Source: Bufo bufo (lineage: Eukaryota; Chordata; Amphibia; Anura; Bufonidae). Taken from it: 64,000 nt of DNA. The stretch covers positions 451,024,722 to 451,088,721 of the forward strand of contig NC_053392.1 in the NCBI RefSeq assembly GCF_905171765.1, written 5' to 3'. The position numbers and the translations under genes were made by a program. This document shows, piece after piece, positions 11,944 to 23,182 of this stretch (within the stretch, counting starts at the first letter, position 1; every line of letters begins with the position of its first letter). A model generated the notes under the pieces. That model had not been told where the DNA came from, did not search any database, and saw only the letters and a list, made by a program, of their open reading frames with translations.

Positions 11944-12654
11944 AGGGTTTCTATCACTTGGTATGACATAATTAGCTGTCAGACACTAGCGATCCGCTAG
12001 TGTCTGCTCTGGCCAACCATCCTACTATAATCACTTGTGGGGCAGCGGTTTTGCTAAAAAACTAACTTTTATAAATATGCTAATGAGCCTCTAGGTGCTA
12101 TGTGGGCGTCATTAGCACCTAGAGGCTCCGTCTACCTTCATACACAGCCGCCGCCCAGCGCGTCCCTCCAGCCCGCCCATGTCCTCCTCCGTGTGACGCA
12201 GCGGACGAGTTCTCGCGCATGCGCCGTGCGCGGCTGTATTCGGCGCATTTGAGATCTCAGCTCGGAGCGGTCAGACATTCAATGCGCATGCGCGGCTGTA
12301 TTCGGCGCATGCGCATTGAATGTCTGACCGCTCCGAGCTGAGATCTCAAATGCGCCGAATACAGCCGCGCACGGCGCATGCGCGAGAACTCGTCCGCTGC
12401 GTCACACGGAGGAGGACATGGGCGGGCTGGAGGGACGCGCTGGGCGGCGGCTGTGTATGAAGGTAGACGGAGCCTCTAGGTGCTAATGACGCCCACATAG
12501 CACCTAGAGGCTCATTAGCATATTTATAAAAGTTAGTTTTTTAGCAAAACCGCTGCCCCACAAGTGATTATAGTAGGATGGTTGGCCAGAGCAGACACTA
12601 GCGGATCGCTAGTGTCTGACAGCTAATTATGTCATACCAAGTGATAGAAACCCT
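11944..12654. mobile_element. 711-bp foldback MITE with TTAA duplication (Kolobok/T2-like)
   Basis: Two arms of about 350 bp (11944-12293 and 12305-12654) are inverted copies of each other with almost no visible mismatch, around an 11-nt loop (GGCTGTATTCG, 12294-12304). The ends read AGGGTTTCTATCACTTGG and the element is flanked by TTAA at 11940-11943 and 12655-12658. TTAA plus AAGGG ends resemble the Xenopus T2/Kolobok MITEs. It is inserted in the L1 remnant; the sequence after 12658 up to about 12780 probably continues that L1. Confidence 0.9.
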
Positions 12655-12658
12655 TTAA

Positions 12659-12971
12659 GTGACAGGTTCTAGAACCTCGTCAATTGAGGGTAAGGGGCTT
12701 ACGAGGATGCAGAAGGAGTAAGTGTACACAGAGTGGCTTGCGCCCGCCCTCTGTGAATTTCACAGATCATTTGCACTTTTTCACCAGAATGAAGCAAAAA
12801 ATATGTAAGTGAAAGATATTACATTCAGCTGAGCTAGCCCTTTAAGGCAGTGTGCCTGGTTTAACCGTGAATTTCCTGGTGACACACTCCTTTTAATGTA
12901 AAGTTGCATAATATATAAAACAAAGAAGAAAAATATTTGTTTAAAATATATATTAGTTAAAAATATATTAC
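12659..12971. other. CEP170 intron: L1 5' flank then unassigned DNA
   Basis: Up to about 12780 this is probably the 5' region of the interrupted L1 (continuing from 11940). The remainder runs into the CEP170 donor and is AT-rich, with no feature. Confidence 0.4.
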
Positions 12972-13448
12972 CTTGTATCCTTTTTAAGTATACCGGCACA
13001 TCACTTTTAACACTTTTTGTATCTTCCTCAGCTGCTTCTTTCAGCAAACGGGGTGGATTATTTTGTGCTAACCAGTCTGCTACCTTACTTTCGGCAGCAA
13101 TCAGTTCTGTATTTAACCCAGCAAGGTCCTTATCTCCAATGGATAAAGGCTTCTTTGCCTTTTGACGGTGGTCTGTGAACTTTGTTACATGATCTTTAAT
13201 TGTTACCTTTCCTGGAGAACTTTCATCAAACTCTATTGTAAAGGAAGCATGTCCTGAGCCTGACCCTTGCTGGCAGTGTGGGTCTAATGTCGCAATTTCA
13301 TATATAATATTTCCCTCTCCATCAGATTTTTGTTGGAGTTCCTTATTAGGGATTTCAAAATAATTTGGTTCTCTGCAATATGAATTGAGAGCTTCTCCCT
13401 TTGTTGATGTTGCCTGTTCACCAGCTTTTTTCCCAACTTTGCCGCATC
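12972..13448 (-). CDS. CEP170: CEP170 large internal exon
   Basis: A 477-nt stop-free exon (158 codons plus split codons). Recognisable blocks, in order, are [69 protein letters not shown] and [15 protein letters not shown]. Each has a clear human CEP170 counterpart (for example [23 protein letters not shown] and [17 protein letters not shown]). SDVPVYLKR rather than SDLPVHTR argues for CEP170 over CEP170B. The acceptor is tatgttctag and the donor CAAG/gtaata. Phase 1 to phase 1. Confidence 0.95.
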
Positions 13449-13686
13449 CTAGAACATAACAAAAACATGTGTTCCATTTACTGAAACCACTTTTTTACTT
13501 AAACCTATAAGGGAAGGGTCACACAGCTTTTTGTGGCAGTTTTTGATGCAGTTTTTTTAATTTAAGCCAAAGTCAGTAGTGTGTTGGAAGGGAATGAGAA
13601 ATATGAAGAAAGGACTTCTCCTTCCTGGTATATCTACTTCTGGCTTTGGTTAAAAAAAAAAACTGTGACGTGGTTTTCACGCACAA

Positions 13687-13717
<31 letters not shown>

Positions 13718-13849
13718 AAATAGAAAAAGCAACTGCAGTTTTTGATGTTGATTTATGAGCCAAAGCCAGAAGTGGGTCCTGAAGGGGTTAATATGTGTAT
13801 ATATATATATATATATTTTTATAAAACCCTGTTTGAATGTATATTCAAA
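13449..13849. other. CEP170 intron with TTTA and TA microsatellites
   Basis: Contains a (TTTA)n run at about 13688-13717 and a TA run at 13796-13816. The stretch 13510-13760 includes an inverted pair of ACTTCTGGCTTTGGTT-like words. No gene. Confidence 0.6.
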
Positions 13850-14482
13850 CAGCAGAATGCTTGGATGTATAGGGAGAGGTATAAGCAGTAGAAAGAGTGA
13901 AGTGCTTATGCCGCTGTACAGAACACTGGTGAGACCTCACTTGGAGTATTGTGCGCAGTACTGGAGGCCATATCTCCAGAAGGATATAGATACTCTAGAG
14001 AGAGTTCAGAGAAGAGCTACTAAACTAGTACATGGATTGCAGGATAAAACTTACCAGGAAAGGTTAAAGGACCTTAATATGTATAGCTTGGAAGAAAGAA
14101 GAGACAGAGGGGATATGATAGAAACTTTTAAATACATAAAGGGAATCAACTCGGTAAAGGAAGAGAGCATATTTAAAAGAAGAAAAACTACCACAAGAGG
14201 ACACAGTTTTAAATTAGAGGGGCAAAGGTTTAAAAGTAATATAAGGAAGTATTACTTTACTGAGAGAGTAGTGGATGCATGGAATAGCCTTCCTGCAGAA
14301 GTGGTAGCTGCAAATACAGTGAAGGGGTTTAAGCATGCATGGGATAGGCATAAGGCCATCCTTCATATAAGATAGGGCCGGGGGCTATCCATAGTATTCA
14401 GTATATTGGGCAGACTAGATGGGCCAAATGGTTCTTATCTGCCGACACATTCTATGTTTCTATGTTTCTATGTTTCTATTTA
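13850..14482 (+). mobile_element. CR1/L2-type LINE, 3' end with reverse transcriptase C terminus
   Basis: A plus-strand open reading continues to 14375 and contains LVRPHLEYCAQYWRPYLQKD, LERVQRRATKLV and NSLPAEVV, the standard C-terminal region of CR1/L2 ORF2 proteins. It ends in the clade's typical 3' microsatellite, TTCTATG repeated (14449-14478). The copy is 5'-truncated, as is usual after target-primed reverse transcription. The reading frame is intact over about 175 codons, suggesting fairly recent insertion. Confidence 0.88.
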
Positions 14483-14578
14483 TATATTTCAACATTTTGC
14501 ACATGCTATTATGCACGTTCTGTCAGGAAGTTGACATATGGCTGTGTCTTGAAGGTATTAATAAAAAAAGAAAGAAAT

Positions 14579-15282
14579 ATTGTATTTTTCTCCCCATAAG
14601 ACGCATTATTTTCCCCCCAAAAGTGTGGGGGGGGAATACTAATGAGCGCTTCCATTATAGAAGGGCTCATTAGTACTGCAGGACCAGGAAGCGGTGAAGG
14701 CTCTGTACTCACTGCTTCCTGGTCCCCGGTTCACAGCACAGTCGGCGGCAGGAGAAAGAGGATCGCGATGTAGGTGAGGAGCGGTGGCGTCCGGAGCAGG
14801 AGAGGTAAGTGTTTTTTTATTTTATAAAACATGAGGCAATCTGGGGCAATATGGAGATGCTGGGGGCTGATCATGGGCAATATGGAGATGCTGGGGGCGG
14901 ATTAAGAGCTAATATGGAGATGCTGGGGGCTGATTAAGGGCTAATATGAAGATGCTGGGGGCTGATCAGAGGCAATATGAAGATGCTGGGGGCTTATCAG
15001 GGGCAATATGTAGATGCTGGGGGATGATCAGGGGCAATGGGGGCTGATATGAGGCAATGAGGGCTGCTGGGGGCTAATATGAGAGGCAATGGGGACTGCT
15101 GGGGGCTGATGAAAGGCATGGGGCTCTTATCTGAGGTCTGATCTGAGGTCTTGTTGGGGTCTTATTAACATTGGGGGTCTGATTGCTGGTCTGAACTGAG
15201 GTCTAATGAAAAAAAAAAATTTCATACTGTCCTCGTATAAAACCTCTAAGGTGCGTCTTATGGGGGGAAAATACGGTAAATC
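14579..15282. mobile_element. Non-autonomous DNA transposon, CCCCATAAGACGC ends
   Basis: The left end reads GTATTTTTCTCCCCATAAGACG and the right end, inverted, reads TACCGTATTTTCCCCCCATA. The interior carries degenerate repeats of GCAATATGGAGATGCTGGGG from about 14830 to 15110. Relatives are present at 48548-48742 and, as a fragment, at 31910-31985. The superfamily is not assigned. Confidence 0.65.
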
Positions 15283-15698
15283 CAAACGTTTTTAATCAGT
15301 GATTTTAAACTGGCATTTTTAGACACAACTTCACATAGCCACGAAGGCGGATTTTTTCTTGTATTTTTTAATGGCAGTATTTAATATAAACTTTAAAAAA
15401 AAACATTTCTTTGCATTGCTATTTTCTGAAACCCATAACCTTTTTTTCTGTATTTCGGCCTACAGAGCTGTATGAGGGCTTGTTTTTGTGGGGCAAAATA
15501 TAGTTTTTATTGGTACCATTTTGGGGTATGTATGACTTTTTATATTATTTTTTTCTGGGTGGTAAAGTGACAAAAGGAAGAATCGTTACGGCGTTCACTG
15601 CGTAGCAGAAGTATATTGATATTTTAATAGTTTGCACGTTTTCAGATGTGGTTCTAACTGTTGTTTACTTAGATTCGCTCATCTCCACTATCAATATA
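15283..15698. other. CEP170 intron, decayed repeat sequence
   Basis: The stretch 15460-15600 resembles the piggyBac-associated repeat at 60780-60860 (ATTGGTACCATTTTGGGGTA type words). GATTCGCTCATCTCCACT at 15673-15690 is a hAT-MITE-like end fragment. No gene. Confidence 0.4.
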
Positions 15699-15795
15699 CA
15701 ACCCTGATTCAAAAAAATCTGAGACACTGTGTAAAACATAAATAGATGTAAATAAAAACAATATGCAATCATTTGCAAATCTCATAGACCCTTAT

Positions 15796-16018
15796 TTAAA
15801 GCAGTTTGTTTTAACTGATGATCTATCCTTTGGATAGATCATCAGCATCTGACGAGGGGGTCCGACATCCGGGACACCCGCCGATCAGCTGTTTGAGAAG
15901 GCAGTAGCACGGCCTTCTCACTGTTTACCGCCGGCCCAGTGACGTCACGACTAGTATCAACTGGCCTGGGCGGGGCTAAGCTCCATTCAAGTGAAAACAA
16001 ACTGCAGAACCCCTTTAA
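15796..16018. mobile_element. TTAA-flanked MITE nested in the CAACCC transposon
   Basis: Bounded by TTAA at 15796-15799 and 16015-16018, with ends AGCAGTTTGTTTT and GAAAACAAACTGC inverted to each other. It contains GATGATCTATC followed by its inverse, a block shared with the MITE at 52755-53073, and a TGACGTCA at 15940. Confidence 0.7.
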
Positions 16019-16259
16019 GGACATGGCTGCACAGCTTTTTTTTGGGCAATCGCATATTACAGTGTAGCAGGGCAGCTATAGGAATAAATGGGGTCTCAGC
16101 GCGATTTGCACGGCTGATTTTTTTTGATTTGTGTGTCATGGTCACAGCAAATGTGAGAGTCGCACTGTGACCCTATTCATTCCTATGGCTGCCATGTTAC
16201 CCTGCGATACTCGGTTGTGCGACACGTGTCACGTCCAAAATCACTGTGTAGCTGTAGCC
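16018..16259. mobile_element. Harbinger-like MITE abutting the previous one
   Basis: Starts AGGACATGGCTGCACAGC and ends GTGTAGCTGTAGCC, related to the copy at 4969-5302. TTA follows at 16260-16262 and precedes at 16015-16017, so it inserted in the terminal TTAA of the neighbouring MITE or the reverse. Confidence 0.6.
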
Positions 16260-17537
16260 TTATTCATAATAGATCATTGAACACAAATTGGATGTAGAAC
16301 ATGAGACATTTTATCATTTTATCAAAAAATTTACTTGTTTAGGAATTAATGGCAGCAATGCATCACAAAAAAGTTGGGACAGCGCCATGTCTACCACCAT
16401 GTAGCATCCCCTCTTATTTTAACAACAGTCTGTAAACGTCCAGACTGCTAGAGTTTTGGGAGAGGGATGTTGTCAATTCTTGTCTGATGTACAGTAGAAT
16501 TCTAGCTCCCCAACAATCCTGGGTCTTTGATGGATTCTTCTTTTCATGATGCTCCAAATGTTTTCTATTGCCTGGACTGCAGGCAGGCTGTTCAGCACCC
16601 AGAAACTTCTGCGAAGCCATACTGTTATATGCAAGGCCTTCCTTGAAAGAAACATTGTCTGGATGGGAGTATATGTTCTAAAAGCTCTTTATACAGTTCA
16701 GCATTGATAGTGCCTTTCCAGATTTGTAAGCTGCCCACTCCATAGGCACTAATGCAGTCCCCAAAAAATGGCATCTGTAATTTCCAGAAATAATTTTTAA
16801 TTGTTGATTCATCTGACCAAAGAACAGTGTTCCATTTTCCCTCAGTCCAGTTTAAATGGCTTGGCCAGGAGAAGACGGCGGTGTTTCAGGATTGTGTTGA
16901 CATATGGCTTCTTCTTTGCATGTTACAGCTTTCACTTGCAATTGTCGACTGGACGGCGATCTATGTTCACAGACAATGATTTCTGGAAGGGTTTCTGAGC
17001 CCATGCAGTGATTTCCAGTAAGAATCATGTGGTTTTTTTAAACAGTGCTGTCTGAGGGCCTGTAGATCAAGAGCATCCAATACTGACTGTTGGCCTTGTC
17101 CCTTTGAGCACATGGATTTCAGCAAATTCTCTGAATCTTTTGATATTATATACTGTAGATATGGGATAATCAACAACTCTGCCTCTCTAACATCCTCTAT
17201 GAACGGACACAAAAATGGAGCATACCCCATTCACAATACACTGACTGTAAACTGAACTGTTTTGGACCAGTTTTGAGATACTCTGCCGTATCTCGTAACC
17301 GAAGAGCCAAAACGCTGATGTGAAAGTAGCCTTACTTTTCCAGCTTTTGCTGCCCATGTCCCAACTTTGCTGAGATGCGTTGTTGCCATCAAGTTCTAAA
17401 TGAGTTTTTTCATGAAATGGTAAAATGTCTCACCTTCAACATCTGATGTATGTTCTAGTATGAAAAAATATGGGTCTATGAGATTTACATTTATTTACAT
17501 TTTACACAGCGTCCCAACCTTTTTTGGAATTGGGTTG

Positions 17538-18982
17538 CATAATCCTTTCAACCACTGGTAGAGAGAGGTTTAAGGAAATTGCACCTTTGAAGGGGAAACC
17601 TCTAATATAAGGACAAATATAACATGGGTACAATTGCTATTGCTGAACTAAAAAATATCAATACAAAAAAACTGGACAAGGGAGGAGCTGTGGTTGTGTT
17701 AGTGCCTTATATCGTAAATTAGTACATGAAATGTTGGGGGAAGACCAATACCTATCGACCTTTAAGTAGTGATGCAACTATTGTTTGCAGTGTAATATTT
17801 AATTGTATTATACAGGAAGGAATACGTCCCTTTTTACACCCTTTTTTTTAACGGAAAAAAAGGTGTTTTTTTAAACTTCCGGAATACCTTATAATGTCCA
17901 CGAAAACCCATAAAAGTAAGTTTCCCCTGTCCATGTGTCACATCATTGCAGGCAGTGGGTCTCTCATAAAGAGGCTCTGTGCCTGATTGATGGTTCATTA
18001 CAGTCACTGTAACAGAAGTTAGGCTACATGCACATCAGCGGTATTATTCCGATATTCTGCTCTGGCATAGCAACAGAATAACAGAACCCACTGGATCTGG
18101 AATATACTGGACACTGCAGGCACCCCACACAGCTTTTGTGTTATGTGGCATGAATACTTAAACCCTGATGGTGGATGGAAAAGAAATGAAACGAGTGTGG
18201 TCTGAATCTGCATTTGACTTTGTTGCTTTTTAAAGATCCCTGCAACTCGTTCAGTAGACAGCTTTTCCTGCTATGGTACTGGTTGTTACCAGGAGCGTAC
18301 ACAGATCTCATAGGGCTCTATAGCAAAACTTAGTTTCCCAGTGTACTTGTGTCAGCCACTCCCAGGCAATTCAGAAGATGCGCAACGCCCCAGATTTGAC
18401 AAATTTATGTTTTTGTTTTGGAAGAAATTTTTATTAAAAACAATTTGGAATAAAAAAAATTGCCTTTAGCCTCACCTACTTTATCCGACTTATAGGTTGG
18501 AAAAAGTTGAACAGGTGCTTTAAATATATGACACTCATTCTGAACACCATATTTACACCAGCTAAATGGCACACATACATTCTTACATCTCCTGCTTCTC
18601 TTCCATTTATTACAGTTAGTGGCTGCACCACTAGAGGGAGCTCAGTGAATAGGAATGAAGCTGTAAGAATCTCTCTGAATTGACCTTTGCCTAGTGGCAG
18701 CGGCATCATGCAGGAAAGAGGAGAGCAAGCTCCAATGACCCCCCTCTACCTCTCTTGCAGGTACACTACTGTTTGTTACTGTGCTGTTTTTATGTGTTTT
18801 TGTGCCTTTAGGTAAGAAAAAGATTTAACTTTCTTTTGTGCATGAAATCCAAAGCATTGCCTTATTATATATTATAGTTAGCATTTTACTGTCTCTACTA
18901 TTTATGCAAGGTGCCTATAATATCTTAACATAAAATACAATAAAATCTTTATTTATTTATTACAGTAATAAATGTATCACAC
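17538..18982. other. CEP170 intron, nothing recognised
   Basis: AT-rich sequence with a T-rich palindrome-like run near 17850. There are no coding blocks, and no complete element ends were found. Confidence 0.45.
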
Positions 18983-19111
18983 CTGTAGCGGCAGAATCTT
19001 GAAGCTTACTGTCCTTATCTTGGTTATTTGGGCCTCGTGCTGCATCTTCATCACCCCACCAAGCCGGCTGTCCATACAAGGGAGTCCCACGAGGCAGCGC
19101 AGAAAGATCCA
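18983..19111 (-). CDS. CEP170: CEP170 internal exon with [14 protein letters not shown] motif
   Basis: A 129-nt exon, phase 1 to phase 1, encoding [20 protein letters not shown] then an acidic, polar stretch. The motif is nearly identical to human CEP170 [20 protein letters not shown] and is the most diagnostic short block of the family. The acceptor is tttctctcag and the donor ACAG/gtgtga. An internal GGACA/GTAAGC resembles a stronger donor, but using it would shift the frame, so the downstream donor is preferred because it keeps phase with the 477-nt exon. Confidence 0.92.
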
Positions 19112-20394
19112 CTGAGAGAAATGGAACAAATTTATACAAACTGATAAAAAGTATTAAACAAAAAAAAAAAATATATATGCAGTTTGTCAGTGCAGCTGCC
19201 AAATCTAATAAAATTGCACTGCAGAGACATAGTACTCTGTGGAGAGTGATGGAAACAGCCGAATTGTACCTCCCACAGACTTGCCCTGTATCTGCTAAAA
19301 AGGTTTTGGCCCATGAATGACAATCTGTTGTTGGCACATACTCCTCAAGTATTTGGTAGTACCATGGAGGTACCACCTCAGTAGAGCTGTATGCAGACAG
19401 CCGCTGTCCTCCCTGTCTTTTTTAAATTCCCCCACCAAACCCCGGCCTGGTAACTAGGATGCCCTGGGGGGGTCCAGAGGAGTGTTTAAGGGGTATGGAG
19501 TGTGTGACAGCAGGCAAGCATTTGTTACAGCATAGAGCACATGAGGAAAACAAGATGGCGCACACCACATGATTAAGTCCCAAACTTTATTGATATCCAA
19601 AACATGATCACAGAAAACATAAAAAAACATGTTACATGGGAGGTGTACAGCAAAAATAATAATTAAACCTACACCTCCCACACAATATTCCCCTGATAAG
19701 GTATTATATTCAAGTGAGACAAAGTATCAAACTCATAAGTCAGACAAAAAACAAAGGGGCTCATTTATTAAGACCTCCGGTGTTAATCCCCATGTGCATG
19801 CCTCTACATACATTTGGCGCTTGGTTCCACCAGCTGTGAAATATGGTTTCAACTATGCCAGCTGCCTTGGAAGTGAGACTGGCAGGCCGGCCCGTCCTCT
19901 TCCCCGCCACACCCCCTTTTTCCACCACCTCGGAAAAGTGGCGCGAGTGGGTTAAACTCACAGATTTTGCAGAAAACCTCTTTGCAACAAAATCTGAACC
20001 TTAAATATGCAAAAAGTGACATACATTTCTTAATAAAGGACCCCCCCCCCAGTCTACAAAGTGACTAGTACATATAAAGTGTAAATGCAAGAGAAAATGA
20101 GCATAGCAACTGTAAATGACATCAATTGAGGTCTACTGAAAGTGCTAGATGTCTAAAAAAGAAAAAAAAAATACATTAAAAAAAGCCACATTTGTTACCA
20201 AATTACATACAATTATGCGCAGCTGTGAAATTACGGTAGATCCAAGAGTCTCTGCAAATGTCAAAATACAATATGCAAAACTTGATCATAAAATACATGT
20301 GTATATAGAAAGCTGTCAATAAAGCATGCACAAGCGCACCGACAGGTAAACCGCAATTGTATATTGAAATATACAAGAGTATGTGCAACCGCAA
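19112..20394. other. CEP170 intron, nothing recognised
   Basis: Contains a C10 run at 20041-20050 and a GGAGGTGTA pair in inverted orientation (19640-19682). I see no coding similarity. Confidence 0.45.
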
Positions 20395-20397
20395 TTA

Positions 20398-20694
20398 GGG
20401 TCCATTCACACGTCCGCAATTTTTTTCCGGATCCGTTCCGTATTTTGCGGACCCATTCATTTTCAATGGGGCAGGAACGGATGCCATCTGCTGTCCGCAT
20501 CCGCATTGCTGGCTCTGCAATTCCGTTCCCGAACAAAAATAGAACATGTCCTATTCTTGTCCGCAACTGCGGATAAGAAAAGGCATTTTGTATTATAGTG
20601 CCTTCGATGTGCGGTCCGCAAAATGCGGAACGCACATTGCCGGTGTCCGTGTTTTGCGGATGCGCAAAAGACCTACGGACGTGTGAATGGACCC
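20398..20694. mobile_element. Harbinger-like MITE, GGGTCCATTCACACGTCCG ends
   Basis: The left end GGGTCCATTCACACGTCCG is matched by the inverted right end CGGACGTGTGAATGGACCC. Flanked by TTA at 20395-20397 and 20695-20697. Same family as 23541-23867. Confidence 0.85.
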
Positions 20695-20697
20695 TTA

Positions 20698-21132
20698 GGC
20701 CTCATGCACACGACCGTTGTTTTATTTAGTGTCCGTTGCGCCGTTTTTTGTGATTTTCTGTGGACCCATTGATTTTCAATGGGTCCGTTGAAAACTCGGC
20801 TAATGCACCGTTTGCCATCCTCGTCCGTGATCCGTGGTTCCAGTCAGTCAAAAAAATATAACCTGTCCTATTATTTTCGCGGAAAACGGTTTGCGGCCCC
20901 ATTCAAGTCAATGGGACCGCTAAAAAACACGAAGGCACACAAAATTGTCATCAGCGTCCGTTTTTTTCCTATCATTTGCATGGCAAACCTGTCTTAGACT
21001 TTTTTTTTACATTCCTTTTTGTCTGGTGGTCCTCCAAAAATAAAGGAAGACACACGGAAACAAAAACGGAAACTGATCACGGAACCCCATTTTGCGGGAA
21101 CGGAACACAACAACGGTCGTGTGCATGAGGAC
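20698..21132. mobile_element. Harbinger-like MITE, GGCCTCATGCACACGACCG ends
   Basis: The left end GGCCTCATGCACACGACCG is matched by the inverted right end CGGTCGTGTGCATGAGG. Flanked by TTA at 20695-20697 (shared with the previous element) and 21133-21135. Same family as 55608-57536. Confidence 0.85.
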
Positions 21133-21278
21133 TTATACTGTAATACTTCATATGAAGGATGCTCTGCAATTGCTGTCATTAAATAATATAAAAGCTATTA
21201 ATAAAGCATGCAAAATTATGCGCAAGCGCATCATTATAGTCAGCAAGCTGCGATCACATATCAAGGATTACATATATA

Positions 21279-21463
21279 CAGGGTGGCCCATAAAAAAGGA
21301 GCCCGCCTCCAATATCTCCCAATCAATCTTCCTAATAGTGTATCTGTCTTAGTTGCCAATAGCAAAAATGAAAGCCGAGTTCTGAACAACTAAGACAGAT
21401 TTACTATTGGCCAGTTTGATTTGGAGATATTGGAGGTGGGCCATTTTTTCGTGGGTCACCCTG
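21279..21463. mobile_element. Short mariner-type MITE with TA duplication
   Basis: Starts CAGGGTGGCCCATAAAAAAG and ends CGTGGGTCACCCTG, flanked by TA at 21277-21278 and 21464-21465. The ends match those of the mariner remnant at 42838-43639 (GGCCCACCCTG), so it is probably a deletion derivative of that family. Confidence 0.8.
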
Positions 21464-21465
21464 TA

Positions 21466-22282
21466 CAGTAATATACAGAGCACGGATACTGTGATTCTTC
21501 ATATGAAAGCCGCTCTGCAATACTGTGGAGCCTGCTTTCTGCAATATCCGTCAATACAGCCAGCGCACAAGTCAACAAGGCATGGAGGGAGGAACAGGAA
21601 GAAGAGCAATTCCCTGCCTTCTCCTCTCCACTGCGGTGCTAAGTGGAGAAGCAGTGATCGGGAACTGCTGCTCCACCAATCGGTTCAGTCCCAGTGCTGA
21701 AACTACTGCATGGCCTGGGTCGTAATGAATGACAGACAGAGCAGCTGGGCTTGGCCCCAAGTCTGACTGCTGTGTCTTTAATCCAGGAGGATCGGGGCCT
21801 TATTTCCTGGCCGTGCTCTTCTCAGCAGGCGCGATGAAGTGATGTCATTGCTCCTGCAAGCCTGGGGACCATTCTCTGGCCTGTCCCCAGGCTGTGCGCA
21901 CTCCTCAGCACAGCAGGGGTGATGATGTCACTGCCTCGAGCCTGCTGGTGAGAGCAGGATGTGGTTCCAATCATCTGGGGAATGGGCTAGGTGCAGGTTA
22001 CTTTTTTAATTGTATAATTGCTATAAGTGCAACACATATACTGTAATGGGAAACTAAGAGGAGAGTACTACTGTAAGGGTGGACACTAAGGTGAGCACCA
22101 TCACCACCACCAGCCAAAGTCCAGGAATGGAGAATAGTGCCCTAAATTCTGCCTGCCCTTGGCTAGAATAAGACGCCACAGGTAGAACTGAAGACCCCGG
22201 ACTCCTCTAGACCAGTCAACAAGTCCTCAGAAGAGATGAGCCTACTGTTCAGTGCTGACGCTGCACATATTAACTGACCACT
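21466..22282. other. CEP170 intron, nothing recognised
   Basis: GC-balanced sequence without clear element ends. The ORFs at 21407-21760 overlap on both strands and have no family features. Confidence 0.4.
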
Positions 22283-22782
22283 AAGGGCTCATGTACACGA
22301 CTGTTGTTGTTTTGCGGTCCATTTTTCACCGTTGTTCCATGTGTGAGGTTTTTTCCTTTCCATTATTGCACAAAACATATCCGTATAGTTTCCGTATTTG
22401 ATCAGTTTTTTTGCGGATCGTATACAGAAACAGTAACTTATTAATCACCAAACACATGAGCAATATGGGCTGGGCATAGCATTTCTACAGTATGGATGCG
22501 CAAAATACGGATGACATACGGATGTGTTCCGTGTGCGTTCCGTATTTTTTGCGGATCCATTGACTTGAATGGGTCCTCGGACCGCGATTTGCGGACAATA
22601 ATAGGACAAGCACTACTTTTTTGTGGAACGGCCATGCGGACAAACTGAAACGGAATGCACACGAAGTAACTTCTGTATTTTGTACAGCCCCATTGAAGTG
22701 AATGGTTCCGCATACAGTCCGCAAAAAAAAAAAAAGGAGCGGAAGCAGAAAGAGAATACGTTTGTGTGCATGAGCCCTAACA
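22283..22782. mobile_element. Harbinger-like MITE, GGGCTCATG ends
   Basis: Starts GGGCTCATGTACACGACTGT and ends GTTTGTGTGCATGAGCCC, flanked by TAA on both sides. The interior has GC-rich words (tttgcggatc) shared with the other Harbinger MITEs of the window. Confidence 0.75.
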
Positions 22783-22973
22783 GTGAGAGTTAACCATAGC
22801 ACACCATCGTTGGACTTCTTAACGGCACCGCATCTGATAGTGGCCCACTGTCAGATGAAATGGTGCTGACAAACTTCTGCTGCACACCAGCCAAGTCCAA
22901 GCTGCTGTCAGAACTTGAAGCGGAAGGCCGCTGATCATATGTAGTATTAGACATTCACAAACTGTCTGTCTAT

Positions 22974-23182
22974 CTGCTTTCCCTGGATATAATGGAGGCC
23001 ATTTTGGCACCGAAAATGACGGAAATGGGGTGGGGTGGGGTGGGGTGGAGTGGGGTGGGGTGGGGTGGAGTGGGGTGGGGTGGGGTGGAGTGGGGTGGGG
23101 TGGGGTGGGCCCGGCGTGCATGCTGGTAACTGCTTTCCCTGGATATAATGGAGGCCATTTTGGCACCGAAAATGACGGAAAT
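22974..23182. repeat. (TGGGG)n array between 53-bp direct repeats
   Basis: Identical 53-bp copies at 22974-23026 and 23130-23182 (CTGCTTTCCCTGGATATAAT to GACGGAAAT) flank 23027-23110, a run of TGGGG units with a few TGGAG variants. The Pro/His-rich minus-strand ORF through it is an artefact of the array. Confidence 0.9.

Larger units (their letters stand above)
15699..17537. mobile_element. Decayed DNA transposon with CAACCC ends, two nested MITEs
   Basis: The left terminus begins CAACCCTGATTCAAAAAAAT and the right terminus, inverted, reads CAACCCAATTCC. Subterminal words (gacactgtgtaaaacataaat against tttacattttacacagcgtc) also match inverted. Interior readings on the minus strand (16414-17230) look like transposase debris, but I cannot assign them to a named superfamily. 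It is interrupted by MITEs at 15800-16014 and 16018-16259. Confidence 0.65.

Noticed and set aside
13755..14375. 206-residue ORF as a host gene
   Set aside because: Its C-terminal blocks and the TTCTATG tail identify it as a CR1/L2 LINE fragment; the first residues come from a TA microsatellite.
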